20,776 nt of DNA from Pseudomonadota bacterium (GCA_023436025.1 JAEZKX010000005.1:1-20776), one strand, 5' to 3'; positions 8,201-15,966 are shown, counted from the first letter of the stretch. The notes: generated from the sequence alone by a model not told the origin. Program-made: numbers and translations.

Positions 8201-8354
8201 AGGTGCCGCGCAGCTTGGCGGGGACTTCGGGGCCCCGGCCCACCAGGCGGGCGACGAACGCGACCTGTTCGTAGACCACCCAGTTCGGGTGGGCCAGGGA
8301 GAGGTCGGACTGCTGCGGGCAGGCGGGATCGGGAAGCGCGAAAGTCTCGGACAT
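5265..8354 (-). CDS. Suv3-like DExH-type superfamily 2 RNA helicase with long N-terminal extension
   Basis: A 1029-residue protein. The helicase core lies in the C-terminal half: Walker A GPTNSGKT (residues 552-559), Walker B DEIQ (632-635) and motif VI QIAGRAGRFG (about 807-816). YLAPLRLLAMEI, LTGEEHDR and VCGADTVHRRC between them are characteristic of the Suv3 family, ATP-dependent RNA/DNA unwinding enzymes; the mitochondrial member works with an exoribonuclease in RNA decay. The N-terminal ~500 residues contain a charged Arg/Glu/Gln-rich coiled coil (about 155-200), absent from short Suv3 proteins. The ATG at 8354 is chosen because family-like sequence begins there; no Shine-Dalgarno is visible. 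The frame remains open to 10682, but that part lies antisense-frame-style inside the kinase gene and is spurious. It lies 95 bases downstream of the kinase gene on the same strand, so cotranscription is possible. An RNA-decay role is inferred from the family. Confidence 0.9.
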   Translation of the reverse strand: MSETFALPDPACPQQSDLSLAHPNWVVYEQVAFVARLVGRGPEVPAKLRGTLRSLWRTPATPELEALVDAAVADPGFCTEFVRHGGDASVADALAQLHAAAALGEHARPVELLEGLKSAGDTLAAALAAGALVQPRLWRPEERAARLALLQGEAPAPDRQERRQHRLAAEREAQRQKDERARQEREAEQARVQAVARDLDAWLAAQGAGVDRFDIETYEQLQSGQRLRDFTDVHGVPPSPTALRRLFDLSPEVHGRLAEHQAERERQARERKLARARWEQGLFGEEQALEQLGILRAELDEWVALQRVPVALHRTLRKAGRENVQALFDPVVLAALTQEQIAAWREADLAALPPEERSGRARAVAKLQARRRLGAAIAVTQQAHGCVLQREDDGSLHFTKAARLDVQVRVGPDEVQGWQAMLLLQAQVPVPRTAGDIGNLAARVGAHFAADRLAGLGDTIGHAVADLVAEYAGALSSAQQRELLAGLRRCVEGGLRQQDVGADLKQVLVASVSQLLRRIEEERAQELVRLKDYPQAFALARSLQRTIHFRLGPTNSGKTHDALEALKRADSGVYLAPLRLLAMEIRDRLVAQGIPCNLLTGEEHDRMEGARHTACTVEMMNPEQEVDVAVVDEIQMLQDPGRGWAWTSALVGVPAREVYVCGADTVHRRCVEVLDAIGERHATVTLQRKTPLVVEDAPVAGRRGRRHADAGLQPGDAVIAFSRKDVLTLSARYREQGLSVATIYGALAPEVRRTESERFASGEADIVVATDAIGMGLNLPIRRVVFSTVHKFDGIETRPLNAAEVQQIAGRAGRFGLHDEGRVTTLEREDLPHVRRMLAEQQPRMRSALAIAPSPWHVDALAQLLGTRQVAPILSYFASRIAAKGALFETAGLEDQVGLARVVDRLAGRLPLADKFTFSCAPIAHDRDHERACFEACLLAYVRGHPYALPRPPAWLEEGHPGFLEDAEFLSKDVSLYAWLSYKFPKAYPDRERVPELRARLGRYIERELLRQDGFGMTSREAFRGRRRG

Positions 8355-8449
8355 CGGTTCGGTGGGGGCGGGCGGCCGGACATCCGGCTTCCTGGGCGGG
8401 ACTTCCGCAAGTGGGGCCGCAACGGCGGATGGCAAGGAAGCGGCCGGCC

Positions 8450-10906
8450 CTATTCCGCCGCCACGGCCATTTCGCGCACCAGGACCTCGCGCGCCTGCTG
8501 CGCTTCGTGCAGCAGCGCGAGTCGCGGCGCCAAGGCCTCGCGGCCCTCCATCACGGTGACTTCCAGTTCGTTGGCCGCCGCGCACAGGCGCGCCAGCCCC
8601 ATCATGCCCGCGGTTCCCTTCAGGCGGTGGGCGACGGCCCCCAGGCTGCCGGGATCGAAGGTCGCGTCGATCTCGCCCAGGGCACGTTCCACCGAGACCA
8701 GGCAGGTCTCCAGCAGCAGGCGGAAGTCCGCGTCGCTGCCCGCCATGGCGCGCACCGAGTCGAACTGGGCGCGGTCCAGCAGGGGCGGCGGCGCGGCGGC
8801 TTCGGCGGGCGAGATCGCCTCCATCGGCGCCAGCTGCGACGCGATGTCCTCGGGCGCCGCGGGCCTGCCCGCATGGCGGGCGATGGCCGCGGCCAGCCGG
8901 TCCCATTCGATCGGCTTGCCCAGGCAGGCGTCCATGCCGGCTTGCAGGTAGCGCGCCTGCTCCTGGCTCATCACGTTGGCCGTCAAGCCGATGATGGGAA
9001 TGCGGCCCAGCGCGCCCGGCAGGCGCCGGATGCGACGCGTCGCCTCGACGCCATCCAGCACCGGCATCTGCACGTCCATCAGCACCATGTCGAACGGCTC
9101 GGCCTGCACCAGTTCCAGCGCCTCGGCGCCATCGTGCGCGAACACCACATGGTGGCCGTACGCACCCAGGGCCAGGCGCAGGATGTCGCGGTTGAGCTCC
9201 ACGTCTTCGGCCACCAGAATGCGCTGCGGCGCGGGCATGGCCAGCGCCTCGGGGCCGGCGGCCGGCCGGCGGCCCGGATCGCCGGGTTGCAGGGGCAGGT
9301 CGAGCGTGAACACGCTGCCCTCGCCCGGCGTGCTCTCCACGGTGATCTGGCCGTCCATCGCCGCGGCCAGGCGCGCGCTGATCGCCAGGCCCAGGCCGCT
9401 GCCGCCGAAGCGGCGGGCGGTGCTGCGGTCGGCCTGGGTGAAGGGCGTGAACAGCAGGGGCAGCTTGTCGGCCGGAATGCCGATGCCGGAATCGCGCACC
9501 GTCACGCGCAGGCGCGTGTTGCGCGCAGCCGCGGTCAGTTCCACCGCCACGCCACCGCGGGCAGTGAACTTCACCGCATTGCCCGCGAGGTTCAGGAGGA
9601 TCTGGCGCAGGCGCGTGGGATCCCCCACCAGCACCGACGGCAGCTCGGGCGCGACCCACACGGCGAAGTTCAGGCCCTTCTCCAGCGCCGTCGGCTGCAG
9701 CAGCGAACGCAGCTGCTCGACGACCTCGTCGAGGCGGAACTCGATGCGCTCCAGGGTGAGCTTGCCCGTCTCGATGCGCGAGTAGTCGAGGATGTCGTTG
9801 ACCACGCTGACCAGGTGGCGCCCCGAGGAGCGCATCGCCTCCACATAGCGGCGCTGCTCCCCGCTCAGCGGCTGGGCGGCGAGCATGTCGGCCATGCCCA
9901 GCACGCCGGTCAGCGGCGTGCGGATCTCGTGGCTCATGGCGGCCAGGAACTCGGCGCGGGCATCGCTCTTGCGGTTCAGCTCCGTCCAAAGCACGTCCTG
10001 CTCCGCCAGCAGCATCGCGAACGGCAGGCTGCAAAGCACGACGGCCGCCACGTACAGCTGCACCGCCTGCACCCGCTCGGTCAGCGGAGCGACGGGCTGC
10101 AGGTACTGCACCAGGGCGCCCACCTCGCGATCGGCGAACCAGCCCCCGGCCACCGCCAGGCAGGCGATGACGGTGGTGGCGCCGGGCAAGCGGTACCACC
10201 AGGCACTGAGCACCACCAGGGGGAACGAAAGCAGCAGCGCCGGCGGATACAGCTCCTGGCGCAGCAGGGCGATGCAGGCGACGGCGATGAGCACGATGCC
10301 GGCCACGCGACGCGGCTGCGGCAGCGGCGGCGGCGCTTCGTCGCGTGCGGGCAGCGCCCGCTGCGCCCAGCTCAGGAAGAAAGGCGCCAGGGTGAGGTAG
10401 GCCAGCATGGAGGCTGCATACCAGCCGAGCCAGCGGGCGCCGAACGACGCGCCCGCATGGCCGGCGCCGGCCCATGCAGCCAGGGCCCCGGTGCACAGCG
10501 GCACGAGGCCGGCCGCCGCCACCAGGCGCAGCAGCTGCGTCCGCCCGTACCAGCGGCATTCCAGCCCGTTGCGGCCGTGGAGCACGGCCGCGACGGCCAG
10601 CACCTCGAGCGCATTGCACGCGCCCAGCATCCAGGGCTGGGCGACGCCAGCCGTCAGGCGTGCGGCGGCGGCACCCAGCCACAGCAGCGGCACCACCACC
10701 ACCCAGTCGCGGCGCGGCGTGGCCAGCAGCAGGAAGGCCGCCACGGCATTGGCTCCGCGCAGTGCCGGCCGGTCGCCGTAGAGGACCGTCGGCACCGCAT
10801 GCAGCGCGAAATACAGCGCCGCGAAGGCAAGCCAGCGGAGTAGTTCTTTTCTATTGGACACGGCGACGACAGGCCGTGGAGGGTGGCCACGGCAGAGCTG
10901 GAGCAT
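8450..10906 (-). CDS. MASE1-like membrane hybrid sensor histidine kinase with receiver and Hpt domains
   Basis: An 818-residue inner-membrane signalling protein. The first ~300 residues form about eight hydrophobic helices with MASE1-like features (WLGAAAARLTAGVA, then a helix with N and LE). HisKA follows with phospho-acceptor His326 in SHEIRTPL. The ATPase domain has the N box (NLAGNAVKF), DSGIGIP and GGSGLGLAI. A receiver domain has phospho-acceptor Asp611 in LMDVQMP and the late Lys in LGKPIEW. A C-terminal Hpt domain has His760 in AHRLKGTAGMMG. All residues for an intramolecular His-Asp-His relay are present, but no output domain, so a separate response regulator must receive the phosphate. 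The start is uncertain: the ATG at 10906 gives the longest protein, while the GTG at 10861 just before the first helix is an alternative; neither has a clear ribosome site. The LuxR-type gene is divergent. The sensed signal is unknown. Confidence 0.92.
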   Translation of the reverse strand: MLQLCRGHPPRPVVAVSNRKELLRWLAFAALYFALHAVPTVLYGDRPALRGANAVAAFLLLATPRRDWVVVVPLLWLGAAAARLTAGVAQPWMLGACNALEVLAVAAVLHGRNGLECRWYGRTQLLRLVAAAGLVPLCTGALAAWAGAGHAGASFGARWLGWYAASMLAYLTLAPFFLSWAQRALPARDEAPPPLPQPRRVAGIVLIAVACIALLRQELYPPALLLSFPLVVLSAWWYRLPGATTVIACLAVAGGWFADREVGALVQYLQPVAPLTERVQAVQLYVAAVVLCSLPFAMLLAEQDVLWTELNRKSDARAEFLAAMSHEIRTPLTGVLGMADMLAAQPLSGEQRRYVEAMRSSGRHLVSVVNDILDYSRIETGKLTLERIEFRLDEVVEQLRSLLQPTALEKGLNFAVWVAPELPSVLVGDPTRLRQILLNLAGNAVKFTARGGVAVELTAAARNTRLRVTVRDSGIGIPADKLPLLFTPFTQADRSTARRFGGSGLGLAISARLAAAMDGQITVESTPGEGSVFTLDLPLQPGDPGRRPAAGPEALAMPAPQRILVAEDVELNRDILRLALGAYGHHVVFAHDGAEALELVQAEPFDMVLMDVQMPVLDGVEATRRIRRLPGALGRIPIIGLTANVMSQEQARYLQAGMDACLGKPIEWDRLAAAIARHAGRPAAPEDIASQLAPMEAISPAEAAAPPPLLDRAQFDSVRAMAGSDADFRLLLETCLVSVERALGEIDATFDPGSLGAVAHRLKGTAGMMGLARLCAAANELEVTVMEGREALAPRLALLHEAQQAREVLVREMAVAAE

Positions 10907-10916
10907 AGCGCGCCGC

Positions 10917-10956
10917 GACGCCTACGCCGAAACGTCGCAAACGCGGCGTTGGCGTC
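10917..10956. promoter_or_regulatory. Long inverted repeat in the kinase/LuxR divergent intergenic region
   Basis: GACGCCTACGCCG (10917-10929) and CGGCGTTGGCGTC (10944-10956) are reverse complements apart from the central base, separated by 14 bases (AAACGTCGCAAACG). It lies between the kinase start (10906, minus) and the LuxR start (10996, plus). It may be a regulator-binding site controlling both genes or a transcript hairpin. A TAAACT (10966-10971) is a weak -10 candidate for the LuxR gene. Confidence 0.5.
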
Positions 10957-10995
10957 AGGGATCGTTAAACTCGATCCGTAGCTCAGCAGTACCCA

Positions 10996-12165
10996 ATGGA
11001 TCTTTCCGAGCAGGCCTACCAGCGCTTCATCGATCTCATCTACGACGCCGCCGAGCACCCCGCGCGGTGGCGCGCGCTGCACGAGGAACTGCGCGGCGCG
11101 CTCGGCGTGGCCTCCGTGCACATGCTGGCGTTCGACAAGCAGCACGGCGCGCTGTCGTACAGCGATGGCGCCAACATGCCGGTGCAGGGAGAGCTGGCCT
11201 ACATGCAGCACTACCGCACCATCGACCCGCGGCTGCCGGTCGTGATGCAGCGGCCGGTCGGTCCGTGGACCCATTGCCACGAATTCCTGACCGCAGAAAC
11301 GGTGGCCAGCCATCCGTTCTACCAGGAGTTCCTGCTGCCCTACGACCGCCGCTACATGAGCGCGTGCAAGCTGGCCGAATCGGACGCTGCCACCGTGATC
11401 CTGTCGCTCCTGAGCAGCACCGGCCAGGGTCCGCTTGGTGGCGCTGCGCTGGACTTCGTCGACCGCTTGCTGCCGCACCTGCGGCGCGCCTGCCGCATCG
11501 GCATGCGCAACTTCGTGTACTCCACGCAGGCGCTGGTGGGCCACATGCTGGTGGACAAGCTGCGCCAGCCGGTGCTGCTGATGGATGCGGGCGGCAACGT
11601 CATGCACACCAACCTGGCGGCGCAGGCGCTGATGCGCTCCACCACGCTGGTGCAGGTGGAGCGAGGCCGCCTCAAGCTGCCGGCGCGCGCGCAGGAGGAA
11701 TTGATGCGCCGCTGCGCCGCCCTGGAGCAGGCGCTCAAGCAGGCCGCCAGCGATCCGCGGGCGCCGCCGGAAGCCGACGCCGGCGAGTTCCAGTCGCTGC
11801 ACGTGCCCGCCGCGCCGGGTCGCGCGCCGCTCTACGCCTTCTTCACGATGCTGTCGCCGCAAGGCGCGATGGGCACCTTCGGCCTGCGGCCCGTGGTGAT
11901 GCTGCTGTTCTTCCACCCCGCGTCGGCACCCGCCGTCGACGCCACCCTGCTGCACGCGGTGTTCGGCCTGACGCCTGCCGAATGCCGCGTGGCCACGCTG
12001 CTGGCCGAAGGCCTGCCGCTCAAGCAGATCGCGCAATTGCAGGGAACGCAAACCGAGACCGTGCGCAAGCAGTTGCAGTCGATCTACCAGAAGACCGCGA
12101 CCAACCGCCAGCCCGACCTGGTCCGGCTTCTGCTGCACCTGCCGCACACAAGGGTTCGACACTAG
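10996..12165 (+). CDS. LuxR-family transcriptional regulator (C-terminal HTH)
   Basis: Cytoplasmic DNA-binding protein of 389 residues. The C-terminus (about 325-380) is a LuxR-type helix-turn-helix: LTPAECRVATLLAEGLPLKQIAQ followed by the recognition-helix stretch TETVRKQLQSIYQKT. There is no N-terminal receiver domain and no autoinducer-binding signature that I recognise. The N-terminal ~300 residues resemble the uncharacterised sensory region of many Burkholderiales helix-turn-helix regulators (for example HPFYQEFLLPYDRRYM). The ATG at 10996 gives the usual start sequence MDLSEQAYQRFIDLIYDAA, but no clear Shine-Dalgarno precedes it. It is divergent from the hybrid kinase and upstream of the lipoprotein gene on the same strand; control of either neighbour is a reasonable guess from position only. 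Confidence 0.9.
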   Translation: MDLSEQAYQRFIDLIYDAAEHPARWRALHEELRGALGVASVHMLAFDKQHGALSYSDGANMPVQGELAYMQHYRTIDPRLPVVMQRPVGPWTHCHEFLTAETVASHPFYQEFLLPYDRRYMSACKLAESDAATVILSLLSSTGQGPLGGAALDFVDRLLPHLRRACRIGMRNFVYSTQALVGHMLVDKLRQPVLLMDAGGNVMHTNLAAQALMRSTTLVQVERGRLKLPARAQEELMRRCAALEQALKQAASDPRAPPEADAGEFQSLHVPAAPGRAPLYAFFTMLSPQGAMGTFGLRPVVMLLFFHPASAPAVDATLLHAVFGLTPAECRVATLLAEGLPLKQIAQLQGTQTETVRKQLQSIYQKTATNRQPDLVRLLLHLPHTRVRH

Positions 12166-12292
12166 AACATTGGTTCACATCCAAGCGCGGCCATTCCCCA
12201 AACAGGTAATGAAGAGTGCGGGTGCCGCTGCCATGATCGCGCCCGCTCGTCCATCGACGATGCACTTGGTTTCACTCTTCCCAGGAATTGCA

Positions 12293-14020
12293 ATGAAGTT
12301 CGACGTGATCATGAAGACCCTCGTGGCCTCGGCAGCCGCGCTGGCGATCGCCGGCTGCGGCGGAGGCGGTGGCAGCGGCGACGACGGCGACGGCTCGACG
12401 CCCGTCGCGTCGCTCTCGCTTTCGGGAACGGCGGCGGTCGGCGCGGCCTTGGCCGACGCCACGGTCACCATCAAGTGCGCCACCGGCGGCGGCTCCGGCA
12501 CCACCAGCGCTTCCGGCGCCTACGCGGTCAACATGCCCGGCGCAGCCCTGCCCTGCATCATCCAGGTGGTCGGCAGCGCGGGCGGCGCCACGGTCACCCT
12601 GCACTCCATTGCGGCGCAAGGCACCACCAGCGGCAACGAAACCAGCGCGGTGGCCAACGTGACGCCGGTCTCCGAGATGATCGTCGCGCAGCTCACTGCC
12701 GGCGTGCCGGACGAGATCTTCGCGTCCTTCGACGCCACGCTCGCCACGCCCGAAGCCGTGAGTACCGCCGCCGACGCGATCGTCACCGTGCTCAAGGACG
12801 CCGGCATCGACCTGACGGGCATCGACCCGCTGCGCTCGACGCTGGTGGCGGCCAACGGCAGCAATGCCGGCAACACCTTCGACGAGCTGCTCGACGCCCT
12901 GGCCGAGAAGATCGCGCCCGAAGCCCTGCCGCTGGTGGTGACGCAGATCGCGTCGTCTGCCGCGACCGGCGCCGGCGCGGAGAACCTGCAGGCGACCGTG
13001 GCCGGCGGCATGCTGGCAGGCTGCCCCTCCGCCGTGAGCGGCAAGTACCGCACGGTGGACTACTTCGGCCGCTCCAGCACCTACGACGTCAACTTCAAGG
13101 AAGGCAAGTTCGGCATCTTCACCATCACCACCCAGGAAGACAAGCCGTGCGAGTTCGTCGCGCGTGGCATGGTCGGTGAAGACGAGGTCGTGTGGGAAGT
13201 GGCGTTCGGCCCCGGCGGCGTGGGCGCCTACAAGTCGCACCGCGTCGGCGCCACCAATCCCGGCGGCATCGGCTACGTCTTCCCGGTGCAGTCGCACCAG
13301 GCATCCACTCTGGGCGGGAACTGGTCGTACATCGAGAGCGGCTACCTGCCCGGCGACGGCCTGCTGCACATGGGCGGCGAGCTGAAGGTGGCGGCCGACG
13401 GCAAGATGACCCTCTGCGAGTTCGGCGAAGAGTTCAAGGTCTGCGAAGTCGACACCGAGGCCGACATCACCGTCGCCGCGCGCCCGGACGGCGGATTCGA
13501 CCTGGTGGACAGCGCCGAAGGCGTGGTGGGGCAGGTTTACGGCTACAAGGCCCCGGGCGGCTCCATCACCCTGTTCGGCACCACCAACGCGGCCGGCACC
13601 AACGCGAACGACATCACGCAGACGCACATCGTGGCGGTGCGTCCGCGCACGCTGGCGCTGCCCGTGGCCAGCAGCGAGTCGAAGTACTGGGATCTCTCGC
13701 TGACGCAGCGCGGCCCCAACCAGAGCTCGCGCACCGTCACCGCGCCGGCCGCCGGCGTGACCCGCATCGACGCCGTCGACGCGGCGACGCAGGCGGTCAC
13801 CCGCAGCCGCCCGGACAGCGACCGCATCGACGTCGTCACGTACAACAAGTACAAGGACGGCTGGCGCGTGCGCGAAGCCGGCAGCAACGACGCGTCCAGC
13901 TGGCCGCAGTTGATGCAGCTGCCCCTGCCCGGCGTGGGCCTGTCCATCTCGATCAACTACGTGGAGTTCGAGCCGAACGTGTCGCCGCACATCTACAGCG
14001 TGTCGGTGACCCGCCCGTAA
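12293..14020 (+). CDS. Exported lipoprotein of unknown function
   Basis: A 575-residue lipoprotein. The start at 12293 is chosen because AGGAA (12283-12287) precedes it and a lipoprotein signal follows at once: MKFDVIMKTL, a hydrophobic Ala/Leu stretch, then lipobox IAGC, with Cys at about residue 23, followed by a Gly/Ser/Asp-rich linker. The frame is open to 12170, but that extension would hide the signal. Residues ~40-110 look like a beta-rich repeat module (LSGTAAVGAALADATVTIKC) common in Burkholderiales surface lipoproteins; the next ~120 residues are Ala/Thr-rich and probably helical; the C-terminal half has no family I recognise. Expected on the periplasmic or outer-membrane surface. 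The gap from the LuxR gene (12166-12292) holds no clear promoter apart from a short TTGG/CCAA inverted repeat (about 12171-12185), so cotranscription with LuxR is possible. A strong terminator follows. Confidence 0.85.
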   Translation: MKFDVIMKTLVASAAALAIAGCGGGGGSGDDGDGSTPVASLSLSGTAAVGAALADATVTIKCATGGGSGTTSASGAYAVNMPGAALPCIIQVVGSAGGATVTLHSIAAQGTTSGNETSAVANVTPVSEMIVAQLTAGVPDEIFASFDATLATPEAVSTAADAIVTVLKDAGIDLTGIDPLRSTLVAANGSNAGNTFDELLDALAEKIAPEALPLVVTQIASSAATGAGAENLQATVAGGMLAGCPSAVSGKYRTVDYFGRSSTYDVNFKEGKFGIFTITTQEDKPCEFVARGMVGEDEVVWEVAFGPGGVGAYKSHRVGATNPGGIGYVFPVQSHQASTLGGNWSYIESGYLPGDGLLHMGGELKVAADGKMTLCEFGEEFKVCEVDTEADITVAARPDGGFDLVDSAEGVVGQVYGYKAPGGSITLFGTTNAAGTNANDITQTHIVAVRPRTLALPVASSESKYWDLSLTQRGPNQSSRTVTAPAAGVTRIDAVDAATQAVTRSRPDSDRIDVVTYNKYKDGWRVREAGSNDASSWPQLMQLPLPGVGLSISINYVEFEPNVSPHIYSVSVTRP

Positions 14021-14042
14021 GCGCGCGCGTACCACCCTGACG

Positions 14043-14077
14043 AAAGCCCCGCGGTTGCGCCGCGGGGCTTTTCTCTT
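14043..14077 (+). terminator. Strong rho-independent terminator
   Basis: AAAGCCCCGCGG (14043-14054) pairs perfectly with CCGCGGGGCTTT (14060-14071) around the loop TTGCG, followed by TCTCTT. It lies 22 bases after the lipoprotein stop. The AAA at its left foot means it could also act on minus-strand transcripts of the convergent amidohydrolase. Confidence 0.92.
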
Positions 14078-14146
14078 GGCCGCTCGGCGAGGCCCGGCGC
14101 CGCGGGTCAAGCGCCCCAGGCAGTCCTGGCTCAGAGAGCTCCAGAA

Positions 14147-14164
14147 CGGCCTTCGGGAAGGCCG
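14147..14164 (-). terminator. Probable terminator of the amidohydrolase transcript
   Basis: CGGCCTT (14147-14153) and AAGGCCG (14158-14164) form a perfect 7-bp stem with a 4-base loop, 32 bases after the minus-strand amidohydrolase stop, followed on that strand by TTCTGG. The T-run is poor, but position and stem support termination. Otherwise 14078-14196 contains nothing evident. Confidence 0.5.
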
Positions 14165-14196
14165 CACGTGGGTGCGCGGGGTTCCTTCACCGCTTT

Positions 14197-15966
14197 TCAG
14201 CTCACCTGGCCCAGGTCGTGGACGATCTGGCCGCCCACCACCGTGAGGATGGAGCGCGTGCCGCGCATGTCCGCGTCGCTGACGGTGAAGTAGTCGCGGT
14301 CCAGCACCACCAGGTCGGCCAGCTTGCCGGGCTCGATGGAGCCCAGGTCGTCCTCGCGGTTCAGGTACCAGGCGTTCCCGCGCGTGTAGGCATTCAGGGC
14401 CTGCATGCGCGTGATCTGCTGGCCGGGATTGATCTGCTCGCCCAGCACGTTGAGGCCGGTCGTCGCATAGTGCAGCGCGAACCAGGGGTTGTGCGGCGCG
14501 ATGTGGATGCCGTCCTGGTGCAGTCCGGCGTGGATGCCGGTGGCGAGCACGTCCTTGAACATCGGGCCCAGGGGCGTGCCGTCCGGGCGCGGCACGCCAG
14601 TCAGCCAGCGGAACCCGGAGAGCGACACGCCGCAGTTCAGCGCCTTCAGCCTCAGCATCTGCTCGGCGCTGGCCTGGTCGCAGTGCTGCAGGCCCCAGCG
14701 CAAGTCCTTGATGCCGAACTCGGCCTCCATCGCCTCGTACGCCTGGATCACGGTCTCGATGTTGGGGTTGTTCTGCTGCGCGTTCTCGTTGCGCCAGCGG
14801 GCGCGGGCGATCAGGCGCTGCGCCTCGTACCACACGGCATGGCCGTTGGCGTTGGACGGCGCCGCGAAGGGCGCGCCCCACTCGCCGATGGCGCCGGTGC
14901 GCACCATGTCGTCGCCGAAGAACTGCTGCGAGAACTTCAGGCGCTCGCGCAGTTCGGGCAGCTGGTTCTCCAGGCCGCCCAGCGCGGCGTCATAGCCCTG
15001 GTTGTGCAGGAAGTTCATCTGCAGCCGGATCAGCGTCCTGCGTTCCTGGTGCAGCGCCAGCCAGGCGTCGTACATCCGGAAATGGTTCAGGTTGAACAGC
15101 GCATCGGTCGGCTGCGGCTCGAGCGAGGCCGGGTCGGTGCCCCCGGTGGTCTTGGCCGGCAGCACCTGGTCCAGCACGGTGGTGACGCCGACGGCGGCGG
15201 AGAACGCCATCGCGTCGAGGGCACTGCGCTTCTTGTCCTCGAAACTCTGGCGGATGCGCAGGTGGTAGAGCGCACGGTTGGCCATGTTGGGGCTGCCGCC
15301 CGCGATGGTGCCGTCGGCGGCCACGGTCACCGCGCCGGCCAGCGGGCCACTCGCGCTCTCGAAGAATTGCTTGCCCAGCGTGTTGGTGCGGGCTGGGCCG
15401 CCCCCGCCCTGGTACAGGAACACGGGGCGGTCGGCCACCACGCTGTCGATCTCGGCCAGCGTGGGCAGCCGCAACTCGGCGAACATGCGCGGCGCGCCGG
15501 CGCCCATGGCGGTGATGAACTGCCCTTCGGGCACGCCCCGGGCACGCCGCGCGCGCAGCGCCTCCAGCACGCCCGAAATGCTTGCGGCCAGCTCCCACTC
15601 GGCCACGTGGTAGCCCGGGCGGTTGGCCAGGCTGACGAAATGGGTGTGGCTCTCGATCAATCCGGGCACCACGGTGCGGCCCTGCAGGTCGATGACCTGC
15701 GCCTCGCTGCGCCGCAGCGCCGAGGCGGGCACGAAGCGGCCGTCCTGGATGCCGATCGCCTCCAGCACCGTGCCTGTGTCGTCCATGGTGTGGATGCGCC
15801 CGTTGACAAGCAGCAGGTCGGGGCCGGTACCTTCGGGCTTCGGCGCGGGTGATGGCGCTGGCGTGAAGGCCGGGTCATTGCCGCCGCCGCCGCAGGCCGC
15901 CAGTCCCATGGCCGAGACGGCCGCGGCGCCAGCGGCCGCGCTCCGCATGAAGAATCGTCGATCCAT
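14197..15966 (-). CDS. Tat-exported, probably lipid-anchored amidohydrolase (amidohydrolase family 3 / YtcJ-like)
   Basis: A 589-residue metal-dependent hydrolase of the amidohydrolase superfamily, which cleaves C-N or ester bonds. The N-terminus DRRFFMR resembles a twin-arginine motif, then a hydrophobic stretch and lipobox LAAC with a Gly-rich tail, so the enzyme should be exported folded and may be lipid-anchored. The metal-site H-T-H is at 107-109 (ESHTHF). A later His428 (LQHCDQ) and Asp485 (HQDGIHIAPHNPW) are in places that usually bind metal or act in catalysis. SIEPGKLADLVVLDRD is the typical family C-terminus. ATG at 15966 has AGGAGA at 15972-15977. It is last in the minus-strand cluster, 223 bases after the Bug gene, with its own candidate promoter and operator. 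Substrate unknown. Confidence 0.9.
   Translation of the reverse strand: MDRRFFMRSAAAGAAAVSAMGLAACGGGGNDPAFTPAPSPAPKPEGTGPDLLLVNGRIHTMDDTGTVLEAIGIQDGRFVPASALRRSEAQVIDLQGRTVVPGLIESHTHFVSLANRPGYHVAEWELAASISGVLEALRARRARGVPEGQFITAMGAGAPRMFAELRLPTLAEIDSVVADRPVFLYQGGGGPARTNTLGKQFFESASGPLAGAVTVAADGTIAGGSPNMANRALYHLRIRQSFEDKKRSALDAMAFSAAVGVTTVLDQVLPAKTTGGTDPASLEPQPTDALFNLNHFRMYDAWLALHQERRTLIRLQMNFLHNQGYDAALGGLENQLPELRERLKFSQQFFGDDMVRTGAIGEWGAPFAAPSNANGHAVWYEAQRLIARARWRNENAQQNNPNIETVIQAYEAMEAEFGIKDLRWGLQHCDQASAEQMLRLKALNCGVSLSGFRWLTGVPRPDGTPLGPMFKDVLATGIHAGLHQDGIHIAPHNPWFALHYATTGLNVLGEQINPGQQITRMQALNAYTRGNAWYLNREDDLGSIEPGKLADLVVLDRDYFTVSDADMRGTRSILTVVGGQIVHDLGQVS

Noticed and set aside
8355..10682. An open frame continuing the helicase upstream, giving an apparent 1805-residue protein
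   Set aside because: It overlaps the kinase gene on the same strand in another frame and is Arg/Ala/Gly/Pro-rich without motifs. The kinase frame carries complete catalytic motifs, and helicase-like sequence begins only at 8354.
8411..10843. Plus-strand open frame of ~810 residues antisense to the kinase
   Set aside because: His/Gln/Arg/Gly-rich shadow of a GC-rich gene; no domain, and the minus strand encodes an obvious hybrid kinase.
10654..12162. Minus-strand open frame of 502 residues spanning the LuxR gene and the kinase start
   Set aside because: Antisense to a well-supported LuxR gene; the sequence is His/Gln/Arg-rich without domains.
12272..14881. Minus-strand open frame of ~869 residues across the lipoprotein gene and terminator
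   Set aside because: It crosses a strong terminator and two real genes on opposite strands; composition is that of a shadow frame.
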